Assembly: GCF_002433005.1 (NCBI RefSeq)
Contig: NZ_DJHF01000017.1
Coordinates: 214,087-278,086 of the forward strand
Direction of reading: 5' to 3'
Source: Acetomicrobium sp. UBA5826
GTDB taxonomy: Bacteria; Synergistota; Synergistia; Synergistales; Acetomicrobiaceae
Length of the DNA: 64,000 nucleotides
The translations under genes and the position numbers were made by a program. Below, in pieces: positions 25,254 to 33,892 of the stretch. The stretch's first letter is position 1; each line of letters begins with the position of its first letter. A model generated the notes under the pieces. It was not told where the DNA came from. It was given only the letters and a program-made list of their open reading frames with translations, and did not search any database.

Positions 25254-26423
25254 TTATCTCCTTTCGCTAAAAAGGCGACATAGTTCTCTAGCTATACGTC
25301 GACCAAATTCAACAAGAGAAATCGCTTCTTCCAAGCCGTTTAAATTTGACGGTCCATTATAAGACAAAAGAACTTTTTCCAACAGAGGGAAAATATCAAC
25401 TATAGAAATTTTTCCTTCTACAAAGGCTTCAACGGCAACTTCATCGGCGCCGACAATTATGGGCGGATAGGCATTCCCCATCTGCAATGCCCTCCTTGCC
25501 AGGGAGTAACATGGAAATTTATTTTCATCCAGTCGTAAAAAATCCAATGTCCATTTCTCAGTGATGGCCAATCTATGGAATAGATGCCCTATCTTTAAAC
25601 GTTTTGGGTACGAAAGGGCAAAGGATATTGGAATCCTCATATCGGGCTCACTTAAAAACATCTTCACACTCCCATCGCTAAACCTCACACAGCCGTGTGC
25701 AAGGGAGTCGGGCTGAACTACTGCATTTATCTTTTCGATTGGCAGGGCGAAAAGATAACTTGCCTCTATTACCTCAAATCCTTTGTTAAGTAACGTGGCA
25801 CTATCTACGGTAATCTTTGAGCCCATGCTCCAAGTAGGGTGTTTCAATGCCCTTGAGGGTGTGGCCTGCTTCATTTCTTCATAGGAAGAGTGAAGAAAGG
25901 GACCTCCGCTGGCCGTCAGTATAACCTCCTCAATCTCATTCAAGTCTTCTCCAAGCAAGCACTGCCAAAGGGCATTATGTTCGCTGTCTATGGGACGCAA
26001 GGGATCTGCAAGGGAGGCTTTTTCCATTATCCAGGGACCGCCGACTATCAAGCTTTCTTTATTGGCCAATGATACTTCTATTTTTCGATCTAAAGATGCC
26101 GATAAAGCAGCTATGGCTTCCGTTCCGGAAGAAGCAAAAACAATGTGATCCATTCCTTCGTCTATAAGCTGCATCAGTCCTTCATGTCCAACTAAAACCT
26201 TTACGCTTTCGTCATGTGCAGCGAAATTCGATGCAGCGACATCGTCGTAGATCACTACGTATCTAGGCTTAAATTCATCGACAAGTTTTTTAAGCTCCTC
26301 GATATTAGACCTCACTGCCAAGGCCCTGACGTCAAACTCTTCCGGAAATCGTCTGCAAACATCTAATGCAGCCCTTCCAATGGATCCCGTGGCACCAATG
26401 ACGGCTAATCTTTTTTGGCTCAA
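25254..26423 (-). CDS. dxr: 1-deoxy-D-xylulose 5-phosphate reductoisomerase
   Basis: Dxr is the first committed MEP enzyme. The NADPH site is IGATGSIGRAALDV at the N-terminus; NKESLIVGGP, SEHNALWQ and TASGGPF form the substrate/metal site, and LKHPTWSMGSKITVDSATLLNKGFEVIEA is the classic C-terminal block. The start is TTG at 26423, overlapping the cdsA stop as TTGA, with GAGGTGAT 7 bases upstream. It is 389 residues long, as expected. Confidence 0.97.
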   Translation of the reverse strand: MSQKRLAVIGATGSIGRAALDVCRRFPEEFDVRALAVRSNIEELKKLVDEFKPRYVVIYDDVAASNFAAHDESVKVLVGHEGLMQLIDEGMDHIVFASSGTEAIAALSASLDRKIEVSLANKESLIVGGPWIMEKASLADPLRPIDSEHNALWQCLLGEDLNEIEEVILTASGGPFLHSSYEEMKQATPSRALKHPTWSMGSKITVDSATLLNKGFEVIEASYLFALPIEKINAVVQPDSLAHGCVRFSDGSVKMFLSEPDMRIPISFALSYPKRLKIGHLFHRLAITEKWTLDFLRLDENKFPCYSLARRALQMGNAYPPIIVGADEVAVEAFVEGKISIVDIFPLLEKVLLSYNGPSNLNGLEEAISLVEFGRRIARELCRLFSERR

Positions 26424-27223
26424 TTTAATATCACCTCAAAGGCCAGAAAGATCAATGTTGAGTTAATCAAAATGCTGTCAAACCTATCCAAGAAACCTCC
26501 ATGTCCGGGTATGAGAGAGCTGCTATCTTTAGCACCCGCCTCTCTCTTGAAAAGGGATTCGAAAAGATCCCCTACCTGACCTGCAACGCCAACCATTGCC
26601 CCCAACAAAATCCACGGCACAGGGGGTATTTTATAATAATATGAAATGATAGCAGCACATAAAATGCTTCCCGAAAGACCTCCTATGAACCCCTCCAGTG
26701 TCTTTTTAGGGCTTATGTAAGGAGCAAAAGGTGTTCTTCCGAATTTGCTGCCAATTAAGTAAGCAAACACATCGCAGCTCCAGGTGCATAAAAAAAGAGA
26801 AAACAATAATTGTATACCTATTGGCCTCTGTCTAAGTAGGACCAGGAAAGACCATGGAAGGACAACCAACATGAGGCCGCTTAATACTCCCCCTACGTTT
26901 AAGAGTGCATAGCTTTTATTTATGGTGATTTTCCTGATTAATTCGATAGCCAACACGACGTACGATTGTAAAATAAGCAATAATGTAAGGGCCGTAAAGG
27001 AACACCCTTTATAGGCCAAATATATCGCTATCGCTCCTGCGATCAAGCCTATGCCCTTGGATATATGAGAGAAACTGGAGAAAAGTCCATAATATTCCCA
27101 TAAAGAAATCAGGGCGATCGCCGAGGCTATCAGAAGCCAAAAAATCCCACCGATACGGATTCCCCCAAGTATGCAAGCAACTATTACGATGCCGCTAATT
27201 GCGCGTGTTTTTAGTTCTCCCAT
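26420..27223 (-). CDS. cdsA: Phosphatidate cytidylyltransferase
   Basis: CdsA makes CDP-diacylglycerol, the branch point of phospholipid synthesis. It is a multi-pass membrane protein with about seven helices and the C-terminal signature GDLFESLFKREAGAKDSS...GHGGFLDRFDS near residues 210-250. The gene abuts uppS (ATG at 27223 directly after its stop), and uppS-cdsA-dxr-rseP is a widely conserved order. The 267-residue length fits. Confidence 0.95.
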   Translation of the reverse strand: MGELKTRAISGIVIVACILGGIRIGGIFWLLIASAIALISLWEYYGLFSSFSHISKGIGLIAGAIAIYLAYKGCSFTALTLLLILQSYVVLAIELIRKITINKSYALLNVGGVLSGLMLVVLPWSFLVLLRQRPIGIQLLFSLFLCTWSCDVFAYLIGSKFGRTPFAPYISPKKTLEGFIGGLSGSILCAAIISYYYKIPPVPWILLGAMVGVAGQVGDLFESLFKREAGAKDSSSLIPGHGGFLDRFDSILINSTLIFLAFEVILN

Positions 27224-27919
27224 TTATGATCTGATTCCTCCGTAACGTCTCTCTCTCCTCTGATATTCTTCGACAGCTTCACGTAATTTGCCCTCATCGA
27301 ATTCAGGCCAAAGGCAATCGGTAAAATAAAGTTCGCTATAAGAAGACTGCCAAAGCCAGAAATTGCTCAACCGCTTCTCTCCGCTAGTCCTAATTATTAA
27401 ATCAGGATCGGGAACATCGGGAAGGTAGAGATAGCCTCTAAAACAATCCTCGTCGATCTCCAAAACATCGTCGCAATCTGTTTTGGCAGCCAAAATTTTA
27501 TTTACGGCATCTATGATTTCCTGCCTTCCGCCGTAATTTAAGCACAGGATGAGATCCAGTTTATCTCCTGCCTCCGTCTCTTTCTCGGCCCAAAGGGCCA
27601 AATCCCTCAGATCCTCCGGAAGTTTATCTATGCGTCCAGAAAATCGAAGGCGAATGTTTTCTTCTGCAAGCTTTTTGACCTTGCATTTAATGTAATATCT
27701 AAAAAGCCCAAATAGGCCTAAAACCTCCCCCTTGGGACGTCTCCAATTTTCAGTAGAAAAAGCAAAAAGGGACAGATACCGTATACCTATTTCAAGAGCA
27801 GCCATTACAGTCTTCTCCACGGCCTTTACTCCTGCGTAGTGTCCCATTATCCTGGGTAAATGCCGCTGTCTCGCCCACCGCCCGTTGCCATCCATAATTA
27901 TGGCAACATGGGAAGGCAT
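27224..27919 (-). CDS. uppS: Undecaprenyl diphosphate synthase (isoprenyl transferase)
   Basis: A cis-prenyltransferase that elongates farnesyl diphosphate with IPP to the C55 carrier lipid. Signatures are IIMDGNGRWA (catalytic Asp), GHYAGVKAV, LFAFSTENWRRPKGEV and PDLIIRTSGEKRLSNF...ELYFTDCLWPEF. I choose ATG 27919, which overlaps the UDG stop as TAATG and gives 231 residues; an in-frame ATG at 27982 would overlap UDG by 64 bases. It uses the products of the MEP genes in this window and feeds MurA/TagO-dependent wall steps. Confidence 0.95.
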   Translation of the reverse strand: MPSHVAIIMDGNGRWARQRHLPRIMGHYAGVKAVEKTVMAALEIGIRYLSLFAFSTENWRRPKGEVLGLFGLFRYYIKCKVKKLAEENIRLRFSGRIDKLPEDLRDLALWAEKETEAGDKLDLILCLNYGGRQEIIDAVNKILAAKTDCDDVLEIDEDCFRGYLYLPDVPDPDLIIRTSGEKRLSNFWLWQSSYSELYFTDCLWPEFDEGKLREAVEEYQRRERRYGGIRS

Positions 27920-28557
27920 TATTGCTTCGCCGCTTGTCTTATCTCGTCCCACCGAGCTTTTACCTCCTGGATATCTTGCCACGTCAAATGCCTAGGACTG
28001 CCAACCTTGCGCGATTGATTTCTGAGCAAGTAGCTGGGATGAAACATCGGCATAAGTTTAATCCCATACCAATCGAACCACTTTCCCCTCAGCTGTGTAA
28101 TTCCTTCCTGCGTAGTCTTAAGCAACCACTTAGTTGGCGTATTCCCTAAAGTAACCAAAATTTTCGGCTGTACTAAGGAAATTTGAGCAAAAAGATAATC
28201 GTTACATGCCGAACACTCCTCAACTGTGGGAACTCTGTTTTGGGGAGGCCTGCACTTGACGACATTTGTGATATAAACTTCACTCCTATCGATGCCTGCC
28301 GCAACGAAGATCTGATTCAACAACTGTCCGGCTTTTCCAACGAAAGGCAAGCCCTGTAAATCTTCATCAGCTCCAGGCCCTTCTCCGACGAACATCAGTT
28401 CGGTTTTTTTTGATCCCTCCCCGAATACGCTTTGAGTCCTGTTTTCCGAGAGAGGACATTTTCTACATTCCTTGACTTTTTTTTCAAGAAATTTCCAAGT
28501 TTCGTCTATTTTTTTGTCGATCTCCTTCCCCGATAAAAGGTAGAGAATTTCAGACAT
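27919..28557 (-). CDS. Uracil-DNA glycosylase, family 4 (Fe-S)
   Basis: The 212-residue protein has the family 4 hallmarks: CRKCPLSENRTQ with two cluster cysteines, VGEGPGADEDLQGLPFVG (uracil pocket and active site), and NVVKCRPPQNRVPTVEE, EECSACNDY with the other cysteines. HPSYLLRN is the C-terminal motif. It removes uracil from DNA and is common in thermophiles and anaerobes. It overlaps the upstream gene by 8 bases and uppS by 1. Confidence 0.93.
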   Translation of the reverse strand: MSEILYLLSGKEIDKKIDETWKFLEKKVKECRKCPLSENRTQSVFGEGSKKTELMFVGEGPGADEDLQGLPFVGKAGQLLNQIFVAAGIDRSEVYITNVVKCRPPQNRVPTVEECSACNDYLFAQISLVQPKILVTLGNTPTKWLLKTTQEGITQLRGKWFDWYGIKLMPMFHPSYLLRNQSRKVGSPRHLTWQDIQEVKARWDEIRQAAKQ

Positions 28558-29386
28558 CGCTTTTCCTCCATCCTTCGATCAAAATGTCAATTTCACCCAA
28601 ATCCAATCCAGTCAAAAATGGCAAAACCGAAAAAATTCTACGTTGCACCCTTCGGCCGACTTCAATGAATTTGTATTTGCCAATAGACACAACTAAAGAG
28701 ACGTTTAGGGATACCCTTCCATCGTTGTCAGACTTTACTCTTACCTCTTTAACTTCACACACTTGCGCTCCAAGAGAGGCCACTCGTCTAACAATTTGTT
28801 CTATTGCTAAAGGCCCTATCTCGACTTCTCCATAGTAACTAAAAGGAGGTCTGACTATCGTTTTCTCCGCGTCATCCGATCCTCGCATATGAGAGGACCA
28901 AAAGGTCCTAAGTCGACCCACCACCTTGCCCGCGAAATTTCTTCTCACCTGGACATACGTTACTGGAATAACATGTTGCCTTTTTACATGACGTTCCCTT
29001 AAGGCCTGTTCTATTTCCTCCCTCGTAGCGATCTCCTCAATGTAGATATAACGCTCCGGATTGGGCAACGAAAGTTGTTTGCTAATTTTTAAAGCCATGC
29101 CTGGCGATGTAGCGACAATCAATATGGTGCCGGGTGCAGATTTTTCCAGGACCTTAACGACCTGATCCCTATGATCGGAAAACTCGAACAAAGCCCTTCT
29201 AATCGCTCTGACCTGATTTTGTTCGGTCTTGGCACTTTTGCCGCACAATATTTTCCCATTTTTTATTAAAAGCCCGTCGTCAATTATGTAGTCTGCCCCG
29301 AATTGTCTCGCTATAAAGTGCGCTCTCTGGCTTTTGCCAGTTCCTGCGGGACCTACAAAGGCAAGTACTTTAAACCCTGTCGCCAA
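28550..29386 (-). CDS. P-loop NTPase fused to an Asp23-like domain
   Basis: The first 190 residues carry a Walker A motif FVGPAGTGKSQ near residue 10, suggesting a small NTPase, and a VRRNFAGKVVGRL segment. From about residue 190 on (SYYGEVEIGPLAIEQIVRRVASLGAQV ... GRRVQRRIFSVLPFLTGLDLGEIDILIEG, not contiguous here) the layout resembles Asp23/Gls24 domains: helix, amphipathic strands ending in a VxVxxV pattern, and the helix before a last strand. The start is a TTG at 29386 overlapping hisC by 17 bases. Function is unknown. An Asp23-like relation is my reading of the pattern and needs a profile search. Confidence 0.7.
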   Translation of the reverse strand: MATGFKVLAFVGPAGTGKSQRAHFIARQFGADYIIDDGLLIKNGKILCGKSAKTEQNQVRAIRRALFEFSDHRDQVVKVLEKSAPGTILIVATSPGMALKISKQLSLPNPERYIYIEEIATREEIEQALRERHVKRQHVIPVTYVQVRRNFAGKVVGRLRTFWSSHMRGSDDAEKTIVRPPFSYYGEVEIGPLAIEQIVRRVASLGAQVCEVKEVRVKSDNDGRVSLNVSLVVSIGKYKFIEVGRRVQRRIFSVLPFLTGLDLGEIDILIEGWRKSDV

Positions 29387-30485
29387 GTCTTCTCATCAAC
29401 TTTCTTAAAGTACTTATAAACTGTTCGTTTTCCTCGGGCAACCCGATAGACACGCGTAAATATCCCTGCAGACCCAAATCACTGGCCGGTCGTACGATTA
29501 TGCCTTCTTTCAACAATTCGTTAAACATCTTTTGCTCGTCATTGACTTTTATCAGAATAAAGTTTGTAACCGTTTCTCTAACCTCCATGCCCATATTCAC
29601 AAGGGCACGTGTAACTTTTTCCTTTTCAAGCAAAGTCAACTCCCGGATCTTTTCAACGTAATTGTCTTCTTTTAAGGCTGCAATGGCAGCAGCTTGGGCT
29701 ATAGAGTTGACGTCGAAAACGCGCCTTACCTTGGCGTAGGCATTCGTTATGGGTTTTGGGACGATACCATATCCGACTCTCAACCCGGCCAAACCGAAAA
29801 TCTTGGAAAAGGTCCTCAGTATCACAACATTTCCAATTTCATGGAAAAGCTCTATGCCAGAAAGATATTCTGGGTCTGTAACGAATTCAGCATATGCTTC
29901 GTCCACTACCAGCAAAATGTTCCGTCTATTAAGGAACGAAGAAAGAACCAACAGATCATTCCGCGGCAAGAAAAGGCCTGTGGGGTTGTTGGGATCGCAT
30001 AAAACCAATAACTTTGTTCTCTCCGTACAGGCTTCCATGATATCGGTCACGCTAATTCTCATATCGTGGTCTACGGGAACTTCGACACAATTAGCTCCAC
30101 ATGCCGATGCAGCTAACTTGTAAAGGGGGTATGTCGGTTTGGAGATTACAATTTCGTCATCTTCCTCGAGCAGTGCTTGAAAAAGCGCGAAGGTAACGCC
30201 TTCGGTGCCAGCGCCGACAATTACTTCCTGCACGGAAACGCCTAATTTTCTGGCAATTGCCTTTCTAAGGGAATAAGCCTCAGCATCAGGGTATCTGTTT
30301 AGCATTTTAGAAGCATTGTCGATTGCACTTAGAACGCTATTCGGAAGAGGCCACGGGTTCTCGTTAGAACAAAGTCTCACTACGCGAGTTAAACCCAATT
30401 CACGCTTTAATTCCTCTATCGACTTTCCGGGTTTATAGGGTTCAACGTCGGCAATTGACCTACGAATGAAATTTTCTAACCACAT
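29370..30485 (-). CDS. hisC: Histidinol-phosphate aminotransferase (class I/II PLP)
   Basis: A fold-type I aminotransferase with SNENPWPLP near residue 40, DPNNPTG near 165, VVDEAYAEF near 195 and RTFSKIFGLAGLRVGYGI with the PLP-binding Lys near 228. These match HisC. No other his genes are in the window, and the enzyme could also serve as an aromatic aminotransferase, as HisC does in several bacteria. A clear GGAG precedes the ATG. It is read between murA and the P-loop/Asp23-like gene. Confidence 0.9.
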   Translation of the reverse strand: MWLENFIRRSIADVEPYKPGKSIEELKRELGLTRVVRLCSNENPWPLPNSVLSAIDNASKMLNRYPDAEAYSLRKAIARKLGVSVQEVIVGAGTEGVTFALFQALLEEDDEIVISKPTYPLYKLAASACGANCVEVPVDHDMRISVTDIMEACTERTKLLVLCDPNNPTGLFLPRNDLLVLSSFLNRRNILLVVDEAYAEFVTDPEYLSGIELFHEIGNVVILRTFSKIFGLAGLRVGYGIVPKPITNAYAKVRRVFDVNSIAQAAAIAALKEDNYVEKIRELTLLEKEKVTRALVNMGMEVRETVTNFILIKVNDEQKMFNELLKEGIIVRPASDLGLQGYLRVSIGLPEENEQFISTLRKLMRRLGDRV

Positions 30486-30511
30486 GATAACATCTCCTAC
30501 CGTTTTGCTTT

Positions 30512-31807
30512 TTATTGTTTTCTCTCTTTAATTTTATCCTTTCCCTCACAGACCTCTGCGCCGAGAAGGGTCAATTTTTCGGCCATATTCTCATAACCCC
30601 TCTCGAGATGATGAACATCGTAAACAACGGTTTCACCTTCGGCCGCCAACCCTGCAAGCACTAAAGCCGCTCCTCCACGCAAGTCTGTTGCAAATACCTC
30701 AGCGCCAATTAACGAAGATTGCCCGTGTATAATAGCGGTATTACCTTGGAGTTCAATTTGGGCGCCCATCTTTTGCAGTTCGCTGGCGTGGAGAAAGCGG
30801 GATTCAAAGATAGTTTCATAAATTACACTCGTACCCTCTGCCAGTGAAAGCAAGGCCATCATCTGCGGTTGCAGATCCGTGGAAAAGCCCGGATAGGGCA
30901 TGGTCTTAACCGTAAGGCCCCTTGGACGGTCCGGAGAGTTGACTTGCAATTCGTTTTCTTTATTTATCACTTCTATTCCGGCTTCATCAAGCTTAGCCAG
31001 GAGAGCATTGAGGTGTTCGGCAACCACACCTTTTACAGTGACATCTCCTCGGGTAATTGCACCAGCCAAAAGGTATGTTGCCGCTTCAATACGATCAGGT
31101 ATAATATCGATGGTTGCGGGGTTCAGTTCCTTTTGCCCTCTGACGCGCAATATCCCGGTACCCTCTCCTTCTATGGCAGCACCCATGGACTTTAAAGCTC
31201 TGACAAGGTTGTCAATTTCGGGCTCCCTTGCGGCGTTTTCGATCAGCGTCTCGCCTTCTGCCAAAACAGCCGCCATGAGAAGATTTTCCGTGGCGCCGAC
31301 GGAAGGAAAATCAAGGTAAATCCTCGCTCCAACCAATTTATCGGCCCTGGCAATTACTGCTCCTTTATCAAGTTCTATTTGCGCACCCATCTTAGAAAGA
31401 CCCTTAAAGTGCAGGTCCATGGGCCTGCTACCTATAGCGCACCCACCCGGAAGGGGCAAAATCACTCTTCCGCATCGAGCAAGCAGAGGGCCCAAGACCA
31501 AAGAGGAAGCTCTCATCTTTCTGACAAGAGATGACGGTGTTTCCCAAGCTGGTTCGCCTTCAATTTCTATCGTCATCGTATGATCGTCGCGTTCGACAAC
31601 TGCTCCTAAACTGACGAGCAACTCGCTCATCGTTTGCACGTCCAGCAATTTGGGCACATTTCGAAGATGTACTTCACCACTATCCAACAAAAGCGCGGCA
31701 GCCATGACCGGCAGGGCCGCATTTTTTGAACCCTGGACCTTTACCTTTCCCTTAAGAGGGGTCCCCCCTTTTATCTTCAAAAAACCGGATTCTTGATTAG
31801 TCTTCAC
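30512..31807 (-). CDS. murA: UDP-N-acetylglucosamine 1-carboxyvinyltransferase
   Basis: MurA starts peptidoglycan synthesis by transferring enolpyruvate to UDP-GlcNAc. GSKNAALPVMAAALL near residue 26, the PEP-binding PLPGGCAIGSRPMDLH with the catalytic Cys near 120 (the residue attacked by fosfomycin), and GYENMAEKL near the end are all present. The gene starts with GTG at 31807. A length of 431 is normal. It lies directly after wecB. Confidence 0.96.
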   Translation of the reverse strand: MKTNQESGFLKIKGGTPLKGKVKVQGSKNAALPVMAAALLLDSGEVHLRNVPKLLDVQTMSELLVSLGAVVERDDHTMTIEIEGEPAWETPSSLVRKMRASSLVLGPLLARCGRVILPLPGGCAIGSRPMDLHFKGLSKMGAQIELDKGAVIARADKLVGARIYLDFPSVGATENLLMAAVLAEGETLIENAAREPEIDNLVRALKSMGAAIEGEGTGILRVRGQKELNPATIDIIPDRIEAATYLLAGAITRGDVTVKGVVAEHLNALLAKLDEAGIEVINKENELQVNSPDRPRGLTVKTMPYPGFSTDLQPQMMALLSLAEGTSVIYETIFESRFLHASELQKMGAQIELQGNTAIIHGQSSLIGAEVFATDLRGGAALVLAGLAAEGETVVYDVHHLERGYENMAEKLTLLGAEVCEGKDKIKERKQ

Positions 31808-31825
31808 TTTCTCTCACTCCCTAAA

Positions 31826-32944
31826 TCAATACTTACCAGTTTTTATGTAATTACTCAAGACATCAACTATGATTTCGGCTGCCCTTCCCTCTCCGAAAGG
31901 AGAGCCCGCTTTTGCAAGAATACTTGCCTTGAACTCATCATCCCGCAATATTTTAAGCGATAGCTCGATAATTTTGGGCGGTTCCCTGCCGGCCAGCAAC
32001 GCGGTCCCTGAGCTCACTGCTTCAGGCCTTTCCGTAACATCCCTAAGAATTATTACGGGTTTTTTAAGGGTCGTCGCTTCCTCTTGGATACCACCGCTAT
32101 CAGTCAATATCAAAGAGCTTCTATCCATTGTCCACACGAAATCATCGTATTCCATTGCATCGCATAAAATCACTCTCGAATGGCATCCCAAATGTTTTTG
32201 CCATATTTCACGAACCAGGGGATTTTTATGCATTGGTACGACAACATAAAGTTCCGGCAAATCATCTAATATCTTAATTAAAGCTTTACAAATCGCTTCG
32301 AGAGGTTCACCCCATGATTCTCTTCTGTGAACGGTAGCAAGCAACATCGGAGCATCGGCCGGCAATTTGTCCAATAAAAACTTTGGGGCCCTTGCGGCCT
32401 TTTTTACAGCCATAAGAGCATCCACCACTGTATTCCCTGTAACCCATATTCTCGATGGATCGCAGCCATCGTTGATGAGGTTCTCCCTTGCCAATTTCGT
32501 TGGGGCAAACCAAAATGTAGCGAGCTTATCGGTCATTATCCTATTGGCTTCCTCAGGGAATGGCAAATACATATTGCCGCTTCTGAGTCCCGCTTCGACG
32601 TGGCCTATTTTAACTTTTCTGTAAAAAGCCGCTAGGGCCGATGCAAAAGTTGTCGTAGTATCTCCGTGCACCAAAACGACTCCTGGTCTTATATTGTCTA
32701 GGACCTCCCCCACCTTCGTCAGCACAGATGACGTGATGTAATCCAGGCTTTGTTTTTCCTTCATGATGGATAAATTACAATTTGGCACAATATTGAACAC
32801 TTTTAATGCTTGAGTTAAAAGGTCTGTATGCTGTCCTGTTGCCAGAACATAATAGGGCATATCACGCTCTTTCAATTTCATTATAACAGGAGCCATCTTT
32901 ATGGCTTCCGGACGAGTGCCTATTATACAGCAAATTGAAGACAT
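31826..32944 (-). CDS. wecB: UDP-N-acetylglucosamine 2-epimerase (non-hydrolysing)
   Basis: The enzyme converts UDP-GlcNAc to UDP-ManNAc for cell-surface polymers. Conserved blocks are IGTRPEAIKMAPV at the N-terminus, ATGQHTDLLTQAL, VHGDTTTTFA, GHVEAGLRSG and LTDSGGIQEEATTLKKPVIILRD. I place the start at ATG 32944 because GGAGGT lies 7 bases upstream; an ATG at 32965 is in frame but lacks a site. It follows the TagO/WecA-like transferase by 46 bases, so both likely act in one glycan pathway. Confidence 0.95.
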   Translation of the reverse strand: MSSICCIIGTRPEAIKMAPVIMKLKERDMPYYVLATGQHTDLLTQALKVFNIVPNCNLSIMKEKQSLDYITSSVLTKVGEVLDNIRPGVVLVHGDTTTTFASALAAFYRKVKIGHVEAGLRSGNMYLPFPEEANRIMTDKLATFWFAPTKLARENLINDGCDPSRIWVTGNTVVDALMAVKKAARAPKFLLDKLPADAPMLLATVHRRESWGEPLEAICKALIKILDDLPELYVVVPMHKNPLVREIWQKHLGCHSRVILCDAMEYDDFVWTMDRSSLILTDSGGIQEEATTLKKPVIILRDVTERPEAVSSGTALLAGREPPKIIELSLKILRDDEFKASILAKAGSPFGEGRAAEIIVDVLSNYIKTGKY

Positions 32945-32990
32945 TGCGACAACCTCCATGCACACAGATACTCCGACTAAAAATATCGGG

Positions 32991-33878
32991 TTAAAAAAAC
33001 CTTATGCTTATAAACAGCATTGCTAAATGGAAAGACACCATTAAGACTAACACAAAAGGAGGCGTGAACCCTCTCCGAAGAAGACGATGATGTATATGCC
33101 CCTTATCGGGGTAAAAGGGAGAGACACCTTTCACAGTTCTTCGCAGTATAGCAAAGCACATGTCAATAAAGGGAATGCCCCCGGCAAAGGCCAAAAATAA
33201 GCAAAGAGGTATAAAGGATTGTGTCAAAGGTGTATACGAAAAGATCGAATACAATAAAATAGAGGCATGAAAAAATCCAAGAAGCGTACTGCCCCCATCC
33301 CCTAAAAAAGTCCTTGCCTCGGGGAAATTCCAAGGGAGGATCCCGATAGCGATGCCAAAGCCAAAGGCCCAAAAGATATTGTGGAATACGACCATAAACA
33401 TGCATGAACTTGCCGCGAATATGACCAAAACCAAGCCATTCATGCCATCAATCATATTATATGCACTTATCATGGCGGCAATCCACAAAGATGCTGTAAG
33501 CCAACCCCATAGGGGAAAATTGCCACTTGTGTACAGAGGAATTAAAGCTACTATTGAAGCAGCAATATGGACTAAAAGCCTAACTTTTGGAGATAGGCTT
33601 CTCATATCGTCCAGATATCCGACTAAAAATGTCGCGCTCGCACACCACGCAAAAAACGAAGGATCGAATTCAAAATGATCTCTCGCAAACAAAAGAAACA
33701 GAAGCAGACCGCTCCACAAGACAATGCCCCCACCGCGTGGCGTAACTTCGTTGTGGAGCTTTCTGGATTCGGGCATATCCAAAATACGATATCTAAAAGA
33801 GAGGGGAATGGAGATCTTTGTAATCCCCCATCCCCACATAAAGGACAAAAAAACATAGAGGACCATTTCACTGTTCAT
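32991..33878 (-). CDS. Polyprenyl-phosphate GlcNAc-1-phosphate transferase, MraY/WecA/TagO family
   Basis: A polytopic membrane protein of 295 residues with about nine helices. It has the family motifs HNEVTPRGGGI, VGYLDDMRSLSPK (Asp-Asp), NMIDGMNGLV, FLGDGGSTLLG, and a final cytosolic loop DKGHIHHRLLRRG with the HxHH pattern that is specific to the WecA/TagO side and not MraY. It loads GlcNAc-1-P on undecaprenyl phosphate. It lies between rpiB-upp and wecB. The ribosome site is weak. Confidence 0.92.
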   Translation of the reverse strand: MNSEMVLYVFLSFMWGWGITKISIPLSFRYRILDMPESRKLHNEVTPRGGGIVLWSGLLLFLLFARDHFEFDPSFFAWCASATFLVGYLDDMRSLSPKVRLLVHIAASIVALIPLYTSGNFPLWGWLTASLWIAAMISAYNMIDGMNGLVLVIFAASSCMFMVVFHNIFWAFGFGIAIGILPWNFPEARTFLGDGGSTLLGFFHASILLYSIFSYTPLTQSFIPLCLFLAFAGGIPFIDMCFAILRRTVKGVSPFYPDKGHIHHRLLRRGFTPPFVLVLMVSFHLAMLFISIRFF

Positions 33879-33892
33879 AATGCAATTATCAG

